From Penicillus capitatus (taxonomy: Eukaryota > Chlorophyta), in the NCBI GenBank assembly GCA_965649825.1, contig OZ287697.1:1798001-1862000 (forward strand): a stretch of 64,000 nucleotides of DNA, read 5' to 3'. Every line of letters starts with the position of its first letter. The first letter of the stretch is position 1. Positions 23,396-36,400 of this stretch are shown here, piece after piece. The notes beneath the pieces are model-generated. The model ran no database searches. It saw only the letters and a list, made by a program, of their open reading frames with translations, and had not been told where the DNA came from. Position numbers and translations under genes: made by a program.

Positions 23396-26300
23396 TCACA
23401 CTTTCTCAGTGGCTTGAAGACTCACGGACATATTGTCGCTGGCTTGTGGGGAAAGAGGAGGCACCGGAGGTCCGTGCCCCGTTCCGACAACCTTATTGAT
23501 GAGTTTCTTGATTTTATAGTTCTTCATGTAGATCCAGAACACGTAGAGAGGGTTGCCCGCGTAAGTGCATGGAATCCCCTCGTTACGCAAAACCCTTTTC
23601 ATATGATCACTAGAAATGAAAATCAGGAAAATGAAACAAACTACCAAGAACCCTGCATTGAAGATGACGATTACGACAGTCATCAGCACACGTACTGTAT
23701 AGGAAACACGTTCACTCATAAAGAAGAGACTAGAAAGGAGTGTCAACAATGACACCAGTTGAGACACGTTCTCGAGTTTGTCCAGATCATCGAACTCCTC
23801 TCGAAATGGACAGCAGGCTGTTTGGAAATAGAGTGCCAAGTTGAGAACGAAAACTGCCAAGGCGACCTGGAGAGTGACTCCTAACGGGTAAGAAAACACG
23901 ACGACGACGACCAAGAAAGCTTTTTTCGTCATGACAACGGACTCCCAGTAAATGTATTCTCTCTCATACGAACGGTACAGAAAACCAATGATATCATAAA
24001 TCCATCCATCTGTGTAGTCTTCTTCTTTGACATACCTTGTGGTGAGAATGGCCAAGAGCACTGGAAACCCGACAGTGAAAAGAATGAGCAAAGGCCAACC
24101 GATAAAATACGCGAGAATGGCGTGCGATCCTGTGTAGCACTCGACATTCGTGCTGCCAGCCCAATACTTCGTCGAGGACTCCGTTTTGTTGTCCAGAGAA
24201 TCGTCCACGGTAATGCAGTTCAGGATCTGAAGGAGTGATCTAGTTATGGAGATGTACCCGATGTAGAGCACAGCAAAGACGCACAGTAGCGTTCGGTTCA
24301 GAAAGAAAAGCATACCATCGCCTCTCGACAATTTCTTGTACAGCCAAAAGAGACCATACAGAAAAATGGCGACGACAGGAACGACCAGTTCCGTGGTCAC
24401 ACTGACAACGGCTCTCGTGGAGGCATCGTCGTCTTTAACGATACATTCGATGGATGTTCGAATGCCTTCGGATGTCACTCCTCCCGCGTAGTCTGCAGAA
24501 TCATCATTTGTCAAAGAGAAGACTTCTCTCGATCGTCTTACTCCAAAATCGGAACATTCCAGCGAGCGTCTCCGTCCAATCGGCGTTTATAGAAATGGCC
24601 GCAGCCGTTACTTGCAAGAAATTCACACCGATCTAAAACAGAACAGACGGATCGTAGTGCCAAAGAAAGAGTGTATCGTCCAAGGCCCACCTTGAATACT
24701 TCGATGGATTTCTCTCTAGAAAAACGAGAAGACATTTGCACTGGACCGGTGGACCATGCAGGCGGCGGCATTCCTGTTGCATGACTGCCACTGGGAACCG
24801 CATTTATTGTTTGCACAGCAGATGACGAGGGATTAAGTTGTTGTTGTGTTCTATGCACCCGTCCGTCGCCTCTAGCATGTGTCGACAACACTAGTCTGGT
24901 CGATTCATTCAGATTGCCTTTGATAGAGAAGGCTGACAGAACCATCAAGATCACCAGGGGAACAAACCCAAACAAGATACTGCTCGGCCTCGAAGCACAT
25001 TTCACACATTCGCGGGAGCTAGACATCCCATAGGATTTGCCGCAAGCGCCACAAAGCGGTCCAGTATGTCCCTGTCACACATCTCACACATGTCTGCAGC
25101 TTAAGTACAGACTCGCCTTTTTGCACTGTGCTTCATTGTACAGTGTCGGGAATGTCTTGTCGAAATCGCAGCTCTCGATATCCTTGGTCGCTGCTTCAAG
25201 CTGATCCTTGCGATTTTCGAAGTCGCATGCACTCGATGTGAGACATCTCTGCAGCTTTTTCGAACACGGCGTCGCGTGCCAGTATCCCTCTTCTGGAAGA
25301 ATCACGTGCGTAGAGCAATCTCCATTCTCGGGACAGGGGCGGCAGCTCTGATTGCCCTCTTCTCGCAGATTGTAGGTATCAAAGCTGCACAGCTCACAGA
25401 TGGTGCCATTCGCCGCAGCAACTTCTCCCATTTTGCACCCCCTGATGTTGACTTCTATCTCGACAGGTTCAATCGACTCCTCACTGAAGTTGATCACGCA
25501 TCTGTATTTTCCTTTCGGGCCAAATCCGACGACTCTGCTGAAGTTGCCACTGCCATTGGTCAAAGGCACATTGACAGATCCCGAGAAGAAACCTTTTTCT
25601 GCGGTCATGAAAGCTTCGACCGTTTCGTGGTTGAGGCCGATAGCTGGTCCATGGCCTAAGCCATCGACGACTCTGAGTGCAAAGCTAGGAAGAGGCTCGC
25701 CACTCGGATGATCTTCAATTTCGAAGTGCCTCCTCTCACCGAACGCCGTCGCGTTGTCGTCTGAAAGGATTTGGATGGCCACATCCGTTGCATACGATCC
25801 TGCGTCTTCTCCATAGATTCCTGCATAATTGCTGCGCCACAACTGGCAGATGTCGTTTTTCGAAGTGATGGATTTCAGCGTGTCGAGTTCCTGCCTGTCA
25901 TAGAACTTCCTTTTCTCCTTTCTCGACCGAGGGGAACAGTCCAATCGAACAGCTTTGAGATCCGAGGTAAAGAGACCGCCTCCAGCACCTTTTGCTTCGT
26001 TCCGGTGGAGTTCGACGTCTGTGAGAACGGAGAAGGAGCAGTTGGCTGATGGCTGCGTGCAGTCCACGTCTCTCTCTTCGTTCACGAAATGGATCCCACC
26101 TTCAAAGCAGCACTCATGAACTCTCGTGCTTCTTTCGATTGCGATCACTCACCTCCTCGATGGGCAACGTTGTTACGAAGCCTGCAGCCTTCCAGTTGAA
26201 CTCCCACAAGGCGTTGCTTCGATGAACGAATGGACACTCCCCCTCCCTCCTTGGACGCAGAGTTTTCTTCGAAGACGCAATCGTTGCACAGGAATGCCGA

Positions 26301-29300
26301 ATCCTTGAGTCCGGCGAAGCCGCCCCCTTCTCCTTCTGACTGACATCGCAAGATGGTCAGATTCTGTGCCTCGATCTTTGCTGACGAGGAATAGATGCCT
26401 CCACCCTTTTTAGAAGCTCTGCTGTCTTCCACAGTTGTGTCTGTCACAGCGACGCTGCTGTTTCCTGTGACCATGATCGCCCCACCGTGCTGATGGGCCT
26501 CGCTTCGTCTGAAGGTTGAGTGCGTGATGTTGACTGTCGCGTCATTCGCCAGTATGCTGCCGCCATCTGTCGCGTTGTTCCCTTCCATGTCACACCGATC
26601 AAACGCTGCAGAGTGTTCTGAAACGTAGACAGCACCGCCAGATTTAGTGGCCCGGTTGTTTCGGAAACGGATGTTGGTATACAGTCCATCGATTGTCGCT
26701 TTCTGATGAATGGCTCCTCCTTCTTTCGCGGAGTTTTTGCTGAAGCTGGAATTGAATATGCGAAGCGCAGTTGCCTCATCAGCTGCGATGCCGCCGCCGA
26801 ATAGACCAGCAGTGTTCTTCGTGACATTCACCTCTGTAATCGTCAGCTCTGTGGCCGCCATGTATGACGTAAGGTAGACGGCACCTCCATCTGCATCGGC
26901 TGTATTTCGGACAAGACTGCAGTTTGTGATATTTGTAATGGAGTCCTCGAAAAAGAGGGCTCCTCCATTTGACGCCGTGCTGTTCGCCATTTTCGTGTCT
27001 CGAATCTCGACTGTACTCTTTTCAAAGTACATACATCCACCTTTCCCACTGTGTCCTTCTGCAAACGAGGACGTGACGATTGTAGCTGCTCCACGGATGC
27101 TAAACAGAGATCCTCCAGCAGTTTGCGACGTCTCTTCAGAGAAACGACACTCCTCGACTCTTATCTTTGACCCACTGGTCATCTGTACAGAACCACCACC
27201 TCTGCGTTCAGCCGAATTCTGAGTAAAGTCACATTGGAACAGGGAAGCCGTCGACTCTTGGTAGATATCCAGAGCTCCTCCTGAACCTGCTCGGTTCTCC
27301 TTAAAGGTAGAGCCAGAAATGTTCACTTGACAGATATCCATGCATTCAATGGCCCCACCAACGGCGTCGGCAGCGTTGTCGATAAATTTGGAGTCTCGGA
27401 CGATCAATCTGGAGCCTAGAATGTAGAGAGCGGCGCCTGAGTTGCCTGCTTCGGAAGAACGGAATTGTGTGTCTTGAATTAAAACGTCAGACTCGGTACT
27501 GGCCAGAAGACATCCTCCAGTAACATGCGCTTTCCCGCGTTTGAAGGATGAGTTTGATATATTGACTGTGGTCTGTAGGACATTGACGTAGCCTCCGGAT
27601 TCGGCAACTCCATCTTCAAACTGTGTACGAAGGATATCGACAGTGCCATTGATTGCGTAGATGGAGCCTCCTGTTCTCTTGACCGTATTCTCCGAGAGCT
27701 GACAGTCGATGAACACGATCGAACCGCCATATCCGGAGTACAGAGCGCCGCCATTCTCAGCAGAGTTCAGATTTAGCGAACTATCAGAGACACGAATGCT
27801 CGAGGAGTCTCTGCCGGCAATGAAGCCTCCGACGTCTGTGCCTGTGTTGTTAAAAGCTCTACTGCGCTGGACAATGACTTCGGAATCGAAAATGGAAAGC
27901 ACGCCGCCTTCCTTGTCCGCCGAGTTCGATTCGAAAACCGAATCCTTGATCCGAGAAATTGAACGGCTCTTCATAAAAACGGCTCCTCCTTCCTGCGCCT
28001 GACATTTACGGACGCGTGTGTCTTTCAGAATGAGTCGACTTGAGTATTCCACTGCGATGCCGCCTCCTTTTGTGGCAGATCCCGCTGAGATATTGGAAGT
28101 GGCCACTTCGACAGAGGAAGTCTCGAGATAGAGGGAACCTCCGATGCCTGCACGGTCCTTCTCGAAAACGGCGTCCTCCATCGTCGCGTTTGAGTTCACG
28201 AGGTAAAAGCTTCCTCCATTCCCTTTAGCTATATTCTTGGCGAACGCACATCGATCCAGCGTTGCAGCGCTGCCATCCTCGAGGAAGAGAGCGCCTCCAT
28301 CGTTATCTGCAAAGTTGTGTTCAAACGACGTGCTGGATACAGAGACATCGGATCGCGCCGCGAAGACAGCCGATCCAGAAGTCCCGCTGTTGTTTCGAAA
28401 GGCAGAGTCAACGATCACGGCAGAGGAATCGACCAGATGGATGCAGGGACTGAATGGATCCTCGTCTCTGTCTCTGTCGACCTTGTTGCGGACAAACGTC
28501 GAATCCGTGAGAGACAGAGAGCCGCCTTCTGCACGGAAAACGGTGAGCTCGTTTTTGGAGGCATTGAGCCGGGAGACCTCCATCCGAGATCCAGACGGAG
28601 CATAAAGTATAGAGGGGTTCTCTTTGTGAGACGCTTCTAGTCGGTTTTCGGACACCGTGCAGTTCACCAAACGGTTGTCGGATGCGAGCATTGCCCCACA
28701 CCCGCGTCCAAAACATGCATTGTCGATGAGTGTGACATCGATCATCTCAACGCTCGAACAGATCGGTGAGCGGATTTGGAGGCCAACTGCCCCGATCAAC
28801 TTGTTTTCTATGAAAGACACGTGGTGCAGGCGGATGTTACGACTCGATTGTCCTGGTGTGCATTTCTCGACGTCCACAATGGCAAGTTTACCCTTCTCTT
28901 CGCGAAAATAGCACCTTTCGAAAACGATGTTCGCGAAGGTCACGTTCTCGGCCCTGCAAAAAAAGACTTCATCTGCCGCTCCGACAGTGCGGAAGAACCC
29001 TTACTGGACGAGAAAGAGACCTTCGTTGTCACGGGGACACATGAACTGCACCGTCGTCTGCGAAAGCGGAAAGACATCGGCGGCGGCGGCGGCCTCTGAC
29101 CCGTCATTGACAGCGGCACTCAGAGTCAGCGGCCACGGGACAATAACTCGCGCCTTCGGTCGTATAATCCGCTCCGTGTTAAACAACAAAATGTCGCCAT
29201 TTTGCGTGCAGTTGATGAGCAGCTGGAGGTCGTCTTCCATGGACTCAAGGGCATTGTCATCGAAGGACCATGTTCGGGTTTCGTTCTCTAGATAGCGGTC

Positions 29301-29770
29301 GACCTGTCGGGGTGACAGACGACACTCGTAGCCTTGACAGCACGGCGTTAGTCGGTCGAGATGGGTGAAATCGATGGGTCTACCTGAAGGAAGTTCGTCT
29401 GAGTCGGCATTATTCCGTTGCAACAAGTTCCGTTTCACGCCACGAACCTGAAAACGCACGCAAAACGTCAGTCCGGTCTCTTGACAAACATCGCCGTGGC
29501 TTCATTTTCTTACCGCTTCTGTGCCGCTGCCGACAGGACGATTTTCGGCGACGACATCAACGGCCGCCTCTGGACCTAGAAGCCAGTTCTAAGCCCCCTG
29601 AAGAGACGAGTAGTCGGATGCGTGCCTCTACGGGTCAGCGTTTCTGCCTCGTGTGAGGAATGAGAAATGATGTACTCGACGTTCGTGCTGTGGGCTTGCG
29701 TGCCTTCTACTGCCCACAGAAGTACGGTGCCAAGAAGTAACAGACTCTTGGCTCGATGGATGCACAGCAT
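23396..29770 (-). CDS. Giant beta-helix, Cys-rich, multi-pass membrane protein (member 1)
   Basis: Eight minus-strand exons: 29770-29632, 29575-29514, 29447-29005, 28953-26153, 26099-25117, 25071-24691, 24632-24542, 24492-23396. The frame closes perfectly at 1,998 residues. A signal peptide (residues 1-26, LLLLGTVLLWAVEGTQA) precedes a Cys-containing N-domain. Residues about 215-1150 form a right-handed beta-helix of 20-25-residue units with GGA/GGG turns, like Chlamydia Pmp-type repeats. A Cys-rich segment follows (CRPCPENGDC, EGYWHATPC, GPLCGACG), then one membrane span near 1506 and about seven more in the last exon, with a conserved WES...K motif before the fifth. The architecture fits a cell-surface receptor or adhesin; ligand and signalling are unknown. 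The intron at 25072-25116 has a GC donor. All homologous introns recur in the gene at 40942-47502. Confidence 0.85.
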
Positions 29771-29882
29771 TCTTTCGTCGGTCAGATTTCTGCGCTGAAA
29801 ACTTTTCGGCATTAATCTTCTGCCGAATGAAGCATACCATTGATGATGACATCCTCAAACGGCGATGAACAGCCAGTCGCCT

Positions 29883-30541
29883 TCACCATTCCTTCTTAGA
29901 ACCTTCTTCGCTTAGACGCTCTCTAAAACGACGCCGCGATCGGTCGATGTTTTCTGAAAAACGATTCCGTCGGTCAGAGTGCCACAGCTGAGCGAAAGAG
30001 CGACGCTTCAGAGGGTGACGTCGTTTTCGCAGAGAATCGAATCCATTCCTAACGGTAAATGCTGTGTCAGTTTGCAACGGTCTTGAAGATGTCCGCCTTG
30101 TCAACGACGACATGAGGTGTATGTTCCCCTCATCATCTTCAAGACTCACAGAACGTTGTCTTTCAAGAACCACGTACCCTTCGTCGGTTCTTTGTTTTGA
30201 CGGCGCGTTGATTCTATTCGACACAACGCTCTTCCTGAGAGAATTCCTTAAACACAATCATGCTACAGTTCTCTGACTTTGATATCGGAGGAAATGCGAG
30301 CCTGCCCTCCTCACACTGTCATCGCTCGCAGCATGAAGCTTTTCGTTTTTGGCTGCGATGGCGGCGCAGGAGTACAACAATGGTGCTTTGAGGTGATAGG
30401 AGAGATACCGTTGAGCAGCTATGATTGAGATATCTATCCAATGGGAATGGAACAAACGCCCCTGACGATTCGGGCTTTTCATCAGCTGCCGGCCACGACT
30501 TTGAAGAACGTCTCCCAAAACGGCTTCCCATCAGACAGCAT
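29883..30541 (-). CDS. Orphan basic protein, tentative four-exon model
   Basis: I do not recognise this protein. Exons 30541-30500, 30461-30317, 30272-30225 and 30178-29883 (introns 38, 44 and 46 nt, all GT-AG) assemble into 176 residues with frame kept across every junction. The N-terminal half is mixed and partly hydrophobic (YLSYHLKAPLLYSCAAIAA). A middle block reads 'SMIVFKEFSQEER' then YVVLERQRSVSLEDDEGN. The C-terminal about 80 residues are very Arg/Lys-rich and probably disordered or nucleic-acid binding. A TATATA sequence (30541-30546) overlaps the start codon. It is divergent from the PAN-like gene, with 385 bp between start codons. The first intron (38 nt) is shorter than the well-supported ones, so that junction is the least certain. 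Confidence 0.4.
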
Positions 30542-30926
30542 ATATAGAGTTGTCCTCCCTCATACTCAGATGATCACGGACAACAAGAACCCCAGATAGA
30601 CAACATACAGTTGGAGAGCGAAAGGCCTATCCTGCACTCAGGACGTCAGTTGTAAGTTTACGAGAATCGTCGGGCTGCTTGTTTTCTTTGTAGAATGCTT
30701 GTCCTTCCACTTCGAGCAGTTGCCTCGTCAGAAAGCTCACAGAAGGGAAGATGTAAGATCCGAATCGAAATCGCAAAATTTTGATCCATTTGATCCGACA
30801 GATCAACGTCGAGTCTTCGGGTCCACGCAGACTTGTGGACTTTTCAACCCAGACGTCCTCTTATCTTGTTCTTGCGCGCTTTCGTCCCGGTGTGTTTCGG
30901 TGCCGATCTTCAGCTCACGACAGAAC
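30542..30926 (+). promoter_or_regulatory. Probable bidirectional promoter region
   Basis: 385 bp between two divergent start codons (30541 minus, 30927 plus). No defined motif is seen; the assignment rests only on gene orientation and on both gene models being right. Confidence 0.3.
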
Positions 30927-31569
30927 ATGGCGTCCACGAAACGCGTCCTCTTCGCCGGTGCCCTCCTGCTCTGCCTCTACGAAGTCAGCTTCGCTACTGC
31001 GTCGACGATGGCTACTTCACGCGCGATGTCTGTTAACCTGTAGGTCATCGACGCCAAGATCTTTGCCGACCTGCCCGTAGGTAAACCGTTCGTTTCGTAG
31101 CAGCATTTCGACCTCAGCCCGGCAACATCCTCTTAGATGTCAACCTCCACCTCAGGGCCATCAATCAGGCTTCAAACTGTAGAAGCTTTCAGACATGATC
31201 TGTCATAAGTGCCGGTTTTCAGATGGCAGAGCGATCGTTGGAATTCAGTATACGGATGAGCCTGACAGAACAATACCTGCGAGAAATCCAAGAGCATGCC
31301 AGATCAGTTGCGATGCGAATCCCGGTTGGTTTCTGGTTTCATCTAACCGCCAACGATTGGGCGAATGGAGTTTAGGCTGTACAAGATGGCAAATGGAACA
31401 CAGAGCATCAAGCTGTGATCATTTCTTCGACAAGCCTGGAAAATATGACGCGGAGAACCCTGAAACACCAGGTAAAGCAGAAACGGCTCATAACGCAGCC
31501 AAAACTGCGGGCACGAGTGGTCATGACAAAAAAGAACCTTCGCCGCAGGATGAGATTTTTTTTCCTTAA
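30927..31569 (+). CDS. Small secreted Cys protein, possible PAN/apple-like domain
   Basis: Tentative exons 30927-30983, 31044-31076, 31118-31178 and 31223-31569 (introns 60, 41, 44 nt) give 165 residues. The first about 23 residues are a convincing signal peptide (MASTKRVLFAGALLLCLYE...). The middle region contains Cys pairs spaced CxxxC...C...C around 'RACQISCDANPGWFLV' and a GCTRW motif. This spacing resembles PAN/apple modules, which bind sugars or proteins outside cells (family knowledge), but the match is loose. The last about 45 residues are Lys/Glu/Pro-rich and look disordered. The large last exon is solid; the two small middle exons rest only on frame and splice sites. Confidence 0.45.
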
Positions 31570-31840
31570 AAGCTCTGCCTACGCATATTCAGCACGTTTT
31601 AACAACGAGCCGCACAATGCTATGACAAACTCTCAGAATGGTGCAGTTTTTTGAGTAAGCTTTCGATTTGGGTGTGTTGTACGATGTTTGTGTGCGCATG
31701 CATCCGTCTGACGTGTCGCCCGTATCGCAAATCAATGCGTCCATGATGCATTCCGTTGCATGCTCAAATGACCTGTCGTACGCCAACCGTCCAATGTTTA
31801 CCCCCTCACGCCTCTTTTTCCCATTGACGAATCGACGACC

Positions 31841-33442
31841 ATGAATGCAGCGAAAAGCCACCAGCTCGGTTCCTTGCTCGAAGACGAGTACTTCCTCTTC
31901 GGCGTTCTGAACCATTTGATCGATTTCGGCCTTCACGAGTGTCGCGGCGTGTGTCACAAATGGAACGACGTCTGCAGAAGACTGCCGGTGAAGTTGAAGA
32001 ATGTTCCCGCTGAGAAAATCGATGACGTCCCTCTGACCTTTCCCCACGCCGCCAGTCTGTCCACACAGCGATTGTGGTTTCTGAACCAACCCGCCGAAAA
32101 GTTCCGTGTCCTGTCCCGTCTCCCCAATCTAAAACGTCTAGAGTTCAATCTGATGACCACTTCTGCTTTCCCTGCCGACCAGTTGCCAACCTGGTTTGCC
32201 GCTCTCACTCAGTTGGACTTCCTCTGCTTTCATAACATCGCGAAATTCGAGACACACTTCTTTGAATCCGTCAAGCAGTTGACGCTGCTGACCAGACTCG
32301 AATTCAGAGGAGAGCAACAGGACGGCCATTTCGAAAAGGAACCCATCTCACAGTTGGTGCACCTTCGAGAACTGCATATCTCTCAGTCCTATCTGATGGG
32401 CACGAAGGGCGAATTGCTGTTTCTTCCCAGCCCCAGTTTGACGAGGTTGGAAATTGTACAGAGATGCCGCGGGACGATCTCGGCCGTCGATGTGCGTCTA
32501 TTTGTCCCTCCCTCTCCTCTTTAGCAGATAGCTGTTCTTTAGGCAGCAGTTCCGCATCTGCGTTACCTGAAATCGCTGTCGCTCTTTCTGGGCTCCGCAA
32601 ACACAGACATGCAGAATTGGACGTCCCTGTCTTCTAACTCTCGACTCAAAGAGCTCAACATCGAGTCATGGTCATTTCATCCAGCATTCTCAGACTTCGA
32701 TTTCATTCCAGTTATCGGCACAATGGTGCATCTGACCTCGCTGCATATGCTCACGGTCGCTCTGTTTAAGAAGCACGTGTGGGAGGCGATCTCGGTGTTG
32801 GAGAATCTGAAATCGCTGAAGCTCGTGGCGCGTCACTGGATCGAAGATAGCAACGGCGATCCGCCCTGTCCCATCGCAAACCTTACGAAGCTGACGTCTT
32901 TGTCACTCATCGGTCACGGCCTGGGACAGGACGCAAGACGCTTGACGAATCTGGTGGAGCTTGAGTTTACGCAAGACCAGGATTCAGAGTTGCTCCTGCA
33001 GCAGTCCCTGCCACAACTGCACCGTCTCGAGCGACTCGCCTTCCGGGAGGAGAAAGATTTGGCTCCGATCACCATCTCTGCCTTCTCACTGCTCAAGAAT
33101 CTCAAGTCGCTGTCGCTGAGAAACAGTAGTTGCATCGAAGTCGGTCTCTTTCAGTCCCTGGCTTCGTTGCCTGCACTCACGGAGTTCCGGTACAACGGTT
33201 ATCTCGGTCACGTGGTCCCCCATTCTTTCATCCACGAACTGACGTTGCTAAAACAGCTGCACCGTCTGAGTTTTTACGGCGACGGTGAGAAGATGCCGTT
33301 GGTCGACCTGTTTGCAGAAGGAAGCTTTCCGCGTCTCATGTATCTCGAGAGCAACCTCATGACATTTGAAAAGGACAAGATTCAACAACTGTTCACGAGA
33401 TTTCCGTGTCTGCGATTCTTCGATGACTTACCTACTGTATGA
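31841..33442 (+). CDS. F-box/leucine-rich-repeat protein, copy C
   Basis: Exons 31841-32491 and 32543-33442 (51-nt intron, GTGCGT...TTTAG, phase 0) give 516 residues. The F-box-like segment sits right at the N-terminus ('LNHLIDFGLHECRGVCHKW', NDVCRRLPVKL), followed by LRR units to the end (LTNLVELEF, LKNLKSLSLRN, FPRLMYLESNL, FPCLRFF). It lacks the about 30-residue Arg/Ser-rich N-terminal extension of copies A and B. The acceptor is followed by GCAG, so a second acceptor three bases downstream could drop one Ala residue. It is clearly a diverged paralogue of the other four family members, with the intron at the same position in the protein. It is likely an SCF substrate receptor; substrate unknown. 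Confidence 0.8.
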
Positions 33443-36400
33443 TGGGACATCTGCCAGAAACGCATTCTTGCTGCTATTCTACGCATGGCATCGGCAACGT
33501 GCGCATCCATTCGAAGTACTACCATCTGCCCTTTCATCGCTTTCGAGTTCTGTTTTCGCTTTCTGCTAATTCCGTCGCATGATCGACTCTTGTCCTGAAG
33601 CGCTCAAGTTGACATTAGGGCAATCAATGTGTATGGGTTCTGTTCAGACAGACGTTGATGAAGAATGAGCCCAGTGTCGATTCGGGTTTCGGATCACAGT
33701 GCCTATGCAGTAATCTTGCATGATAAGGCGAAGACCGTCTTAGCCGATTCTGAGAGTCTCGTCCGTTTTTTGTATTCTGCTCAGGGAGTCTGTCAGGAAG
33801 AAGCCTTTTTCAGCTGTTGCTGCACGAGGTCGTTTTCTCCTCTGATGTGATAGGTCCCGTCACCCCATGTAAAAAGAACGTTGTGTACCGCACATCTCGC
33901 GATTCTGCATGACACGGTCGACATTTTCTCTCTGGATTTAAACATATAAATCCGTTTTATCTCACGTTCTTTCAAATTGAAACGGGGACCTGTTCTATAG
34001 ACGCGCATTTTCGGCTGACACATGAAATGCTCTAATTGTTGATGTAAGGATTGCCAGAGCCTTCTCTAGGCAAAGTTTTCATTCAGGTACTCTCATCTGG
34101 ACATCTCGATCGGCTCAGTCGACGGTTCAACGGACATCCAGCATCGCGATTCGGTGTCTGAATCCGCCCAGAGAGGTAGGGGCAACTAACCGTCTGTGAC
34201 AGTGACAGCTGCATGACACGAAGGATGCTCGTGCAGTACATGACGGTGGCTTCGCATCCGTGTGAAGATCCCAACACCTGGAGACCGTTGCAGTCTGAAG
34301 CATGAAGACATGGGAAAGATCAGAAAGGATCGTGGACGCACCACTTGACGGATCTCCATCGATTTTGCTGTTCATAAACAAAGAGCTGTTTCGCTTAGCG
34401 CCCCAGATACACGCAAAACTACATTGGGTCTGCCATGGGTCAGTTCAAGGCATGTCTGTGGCCGACAGGGATTTGGTTGGCACGACAAGACGTTTTCTAG
34501 ATACGCGTCATCTATTCCACAATCTTCGATATCTTGCGACGTGACAGAAGACCGTACGCTATCTGAACCGAACCAGATTCTCCAAGGATGGCATTGCTGA
34601 CGAAGACTGGCTAAAACAGGCAAACGATGACACCGATCTGCACGTCTTCCATAACACATTCCTCCTCCGAGGTTTCACGCCGTTTCTCTGGCCTGCGTTC
34701 TGCGTGACGACTCCCTCGACATGCTGTCCTCCAAAAACGTCTTCGTTTTTATGCTCGTCGCCCTGTGCGTTATCCAGGCACGGAGCGGCTTCTAGCGATC
34801 TATCCGCGAAGCTGAACGAAAACGGTGTTTGTAGGGAAATGCCATTCCACTTCCGCGAGGAAATGTCTCCGCGTATGCACACCGCTACACGAAGCCACTG
34901 TACGACCAGCATCTTTACGATCAGAAAATAGCTGGTACGTGATTTTTCGTCGAGTAGCAACTGTCTGCTCTATTGTACGTCAACAAGACATACCTATGCA
35001 TGCATAGATGTCCAAGAAACGCTTTCGGAAGTGGAAGAGGACGGAGAACGGTCTCGTTGACCGCACCCATGCTTTCATTATCAAATTCTTTACTCGAGTC
35101 ATATCCAGATGTATTTTTCCATTTGGGCAGAAGTTTGCATGACAGTGTCTGTTGACTGATGGGGATGTTTTTTCGGCTCCGTGCTTGTGGAGCTGTTCAT
35201 TGTCTCATTGAATGAAGCAAGTGCGTAAACACGATTTCCTTTAAATGCAGATCTACACGTGACGCGTCGACTGTGATGGACCCGCGGAGAAAAATGCCGG
35301 ACGGCAGCGGGAGGCAGATGATGATCCGTTGATAAAACAGACTTAACATGACAAGCTTATCTCTCTTGTTAATGTCTGCTACTCGTGTGGTAGACGATGC
35401 ATTGATCTTTGCTGTCCAATTAATGACCATCGGTTACAAGTAAGTATTTGGAGGCGATCCAGTTGAACGCGTTGTGATCGCCACTGAAAGGTAGTTGAAT
35501 TGGCAGAAAGTATGTTCGTTCACTGACAAAAGGAATGATAGCGTATATGCATCCATCTATTTTTGCTCGTTGTTCGATATCTTATCAGTCGTGTGAAACG
35601 GTTGTTGGTTCCCTAAGAGGGTGTTTATTCCCAACTCCATTAAAGTGGTATGCAAAATATATGAGTCATTGATGTGTACATCGGATGCACAACACGGACG
35701 CGACGGACGCGATTGCGTTATTCGCGTCTCGTCGCACGACGACATGCAAATTTAAGTATCTTGACTTTCTTTCGCGATTGAAGAAGTTACTCTTGTTTCG
35801 TCAATGTGTTAGCTGTGCCGAAGCTTAAAGAAGTCCAAATCTGCCGAAGACATGTTTGCGAGGTGTACCGCATTATTTTTCGACCCAATTGAGATCCGTA
35901 TGCTAAATCATGAACACCGTTCTAACCACGACCGCCGAGACTCTCTTTAGACTAGAACGAGGAAGGCTTTTGGTTAGAACTGTTGGAATAATTGCCTTGG
36001 ACTGAGCTCCCTGACGCATTATAAATAGAGTTTGCAACGAGCAACTTGGGAACATGACAGTAACAAGAAAACCTTGAAGACCGAGAAGGACACTTTTTCG
36101 TTGTCAGATATGTCTATTAGTCGATCTCGCAAAAAACGATCTAAGACGAGATCGCGGGATATATTGCCTTTAACGAGTTCTTACCCACAGAAGCACGGAA
36201 AACCATTACTCGAATTTCGCGATTAAAGAGACGAAATCGAGATAGCGAAGTACTTATAGACTCCTTGTCTTACCGAGTACGAGCAGCCGAAATTCTCGTT
36301 ACCGCGTTCATTAACCAAGGAGCAGTAGAAATAGGACACCACATTTGCCATATACATTGCCTAATAATTCTTCGCCCGTTATACCGTTGGTGTACAGGAT

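Noticed and set aside
23396-29770. Reading the beta-helix protein as a bacterial autotransporter acquired by transfer
   Set aside because: The gene has seven short spliceosomal introns, a eukaryotic-type signal peptide and a multi-pass helical membrane domain instead of an outer-membrane beta-barrel.
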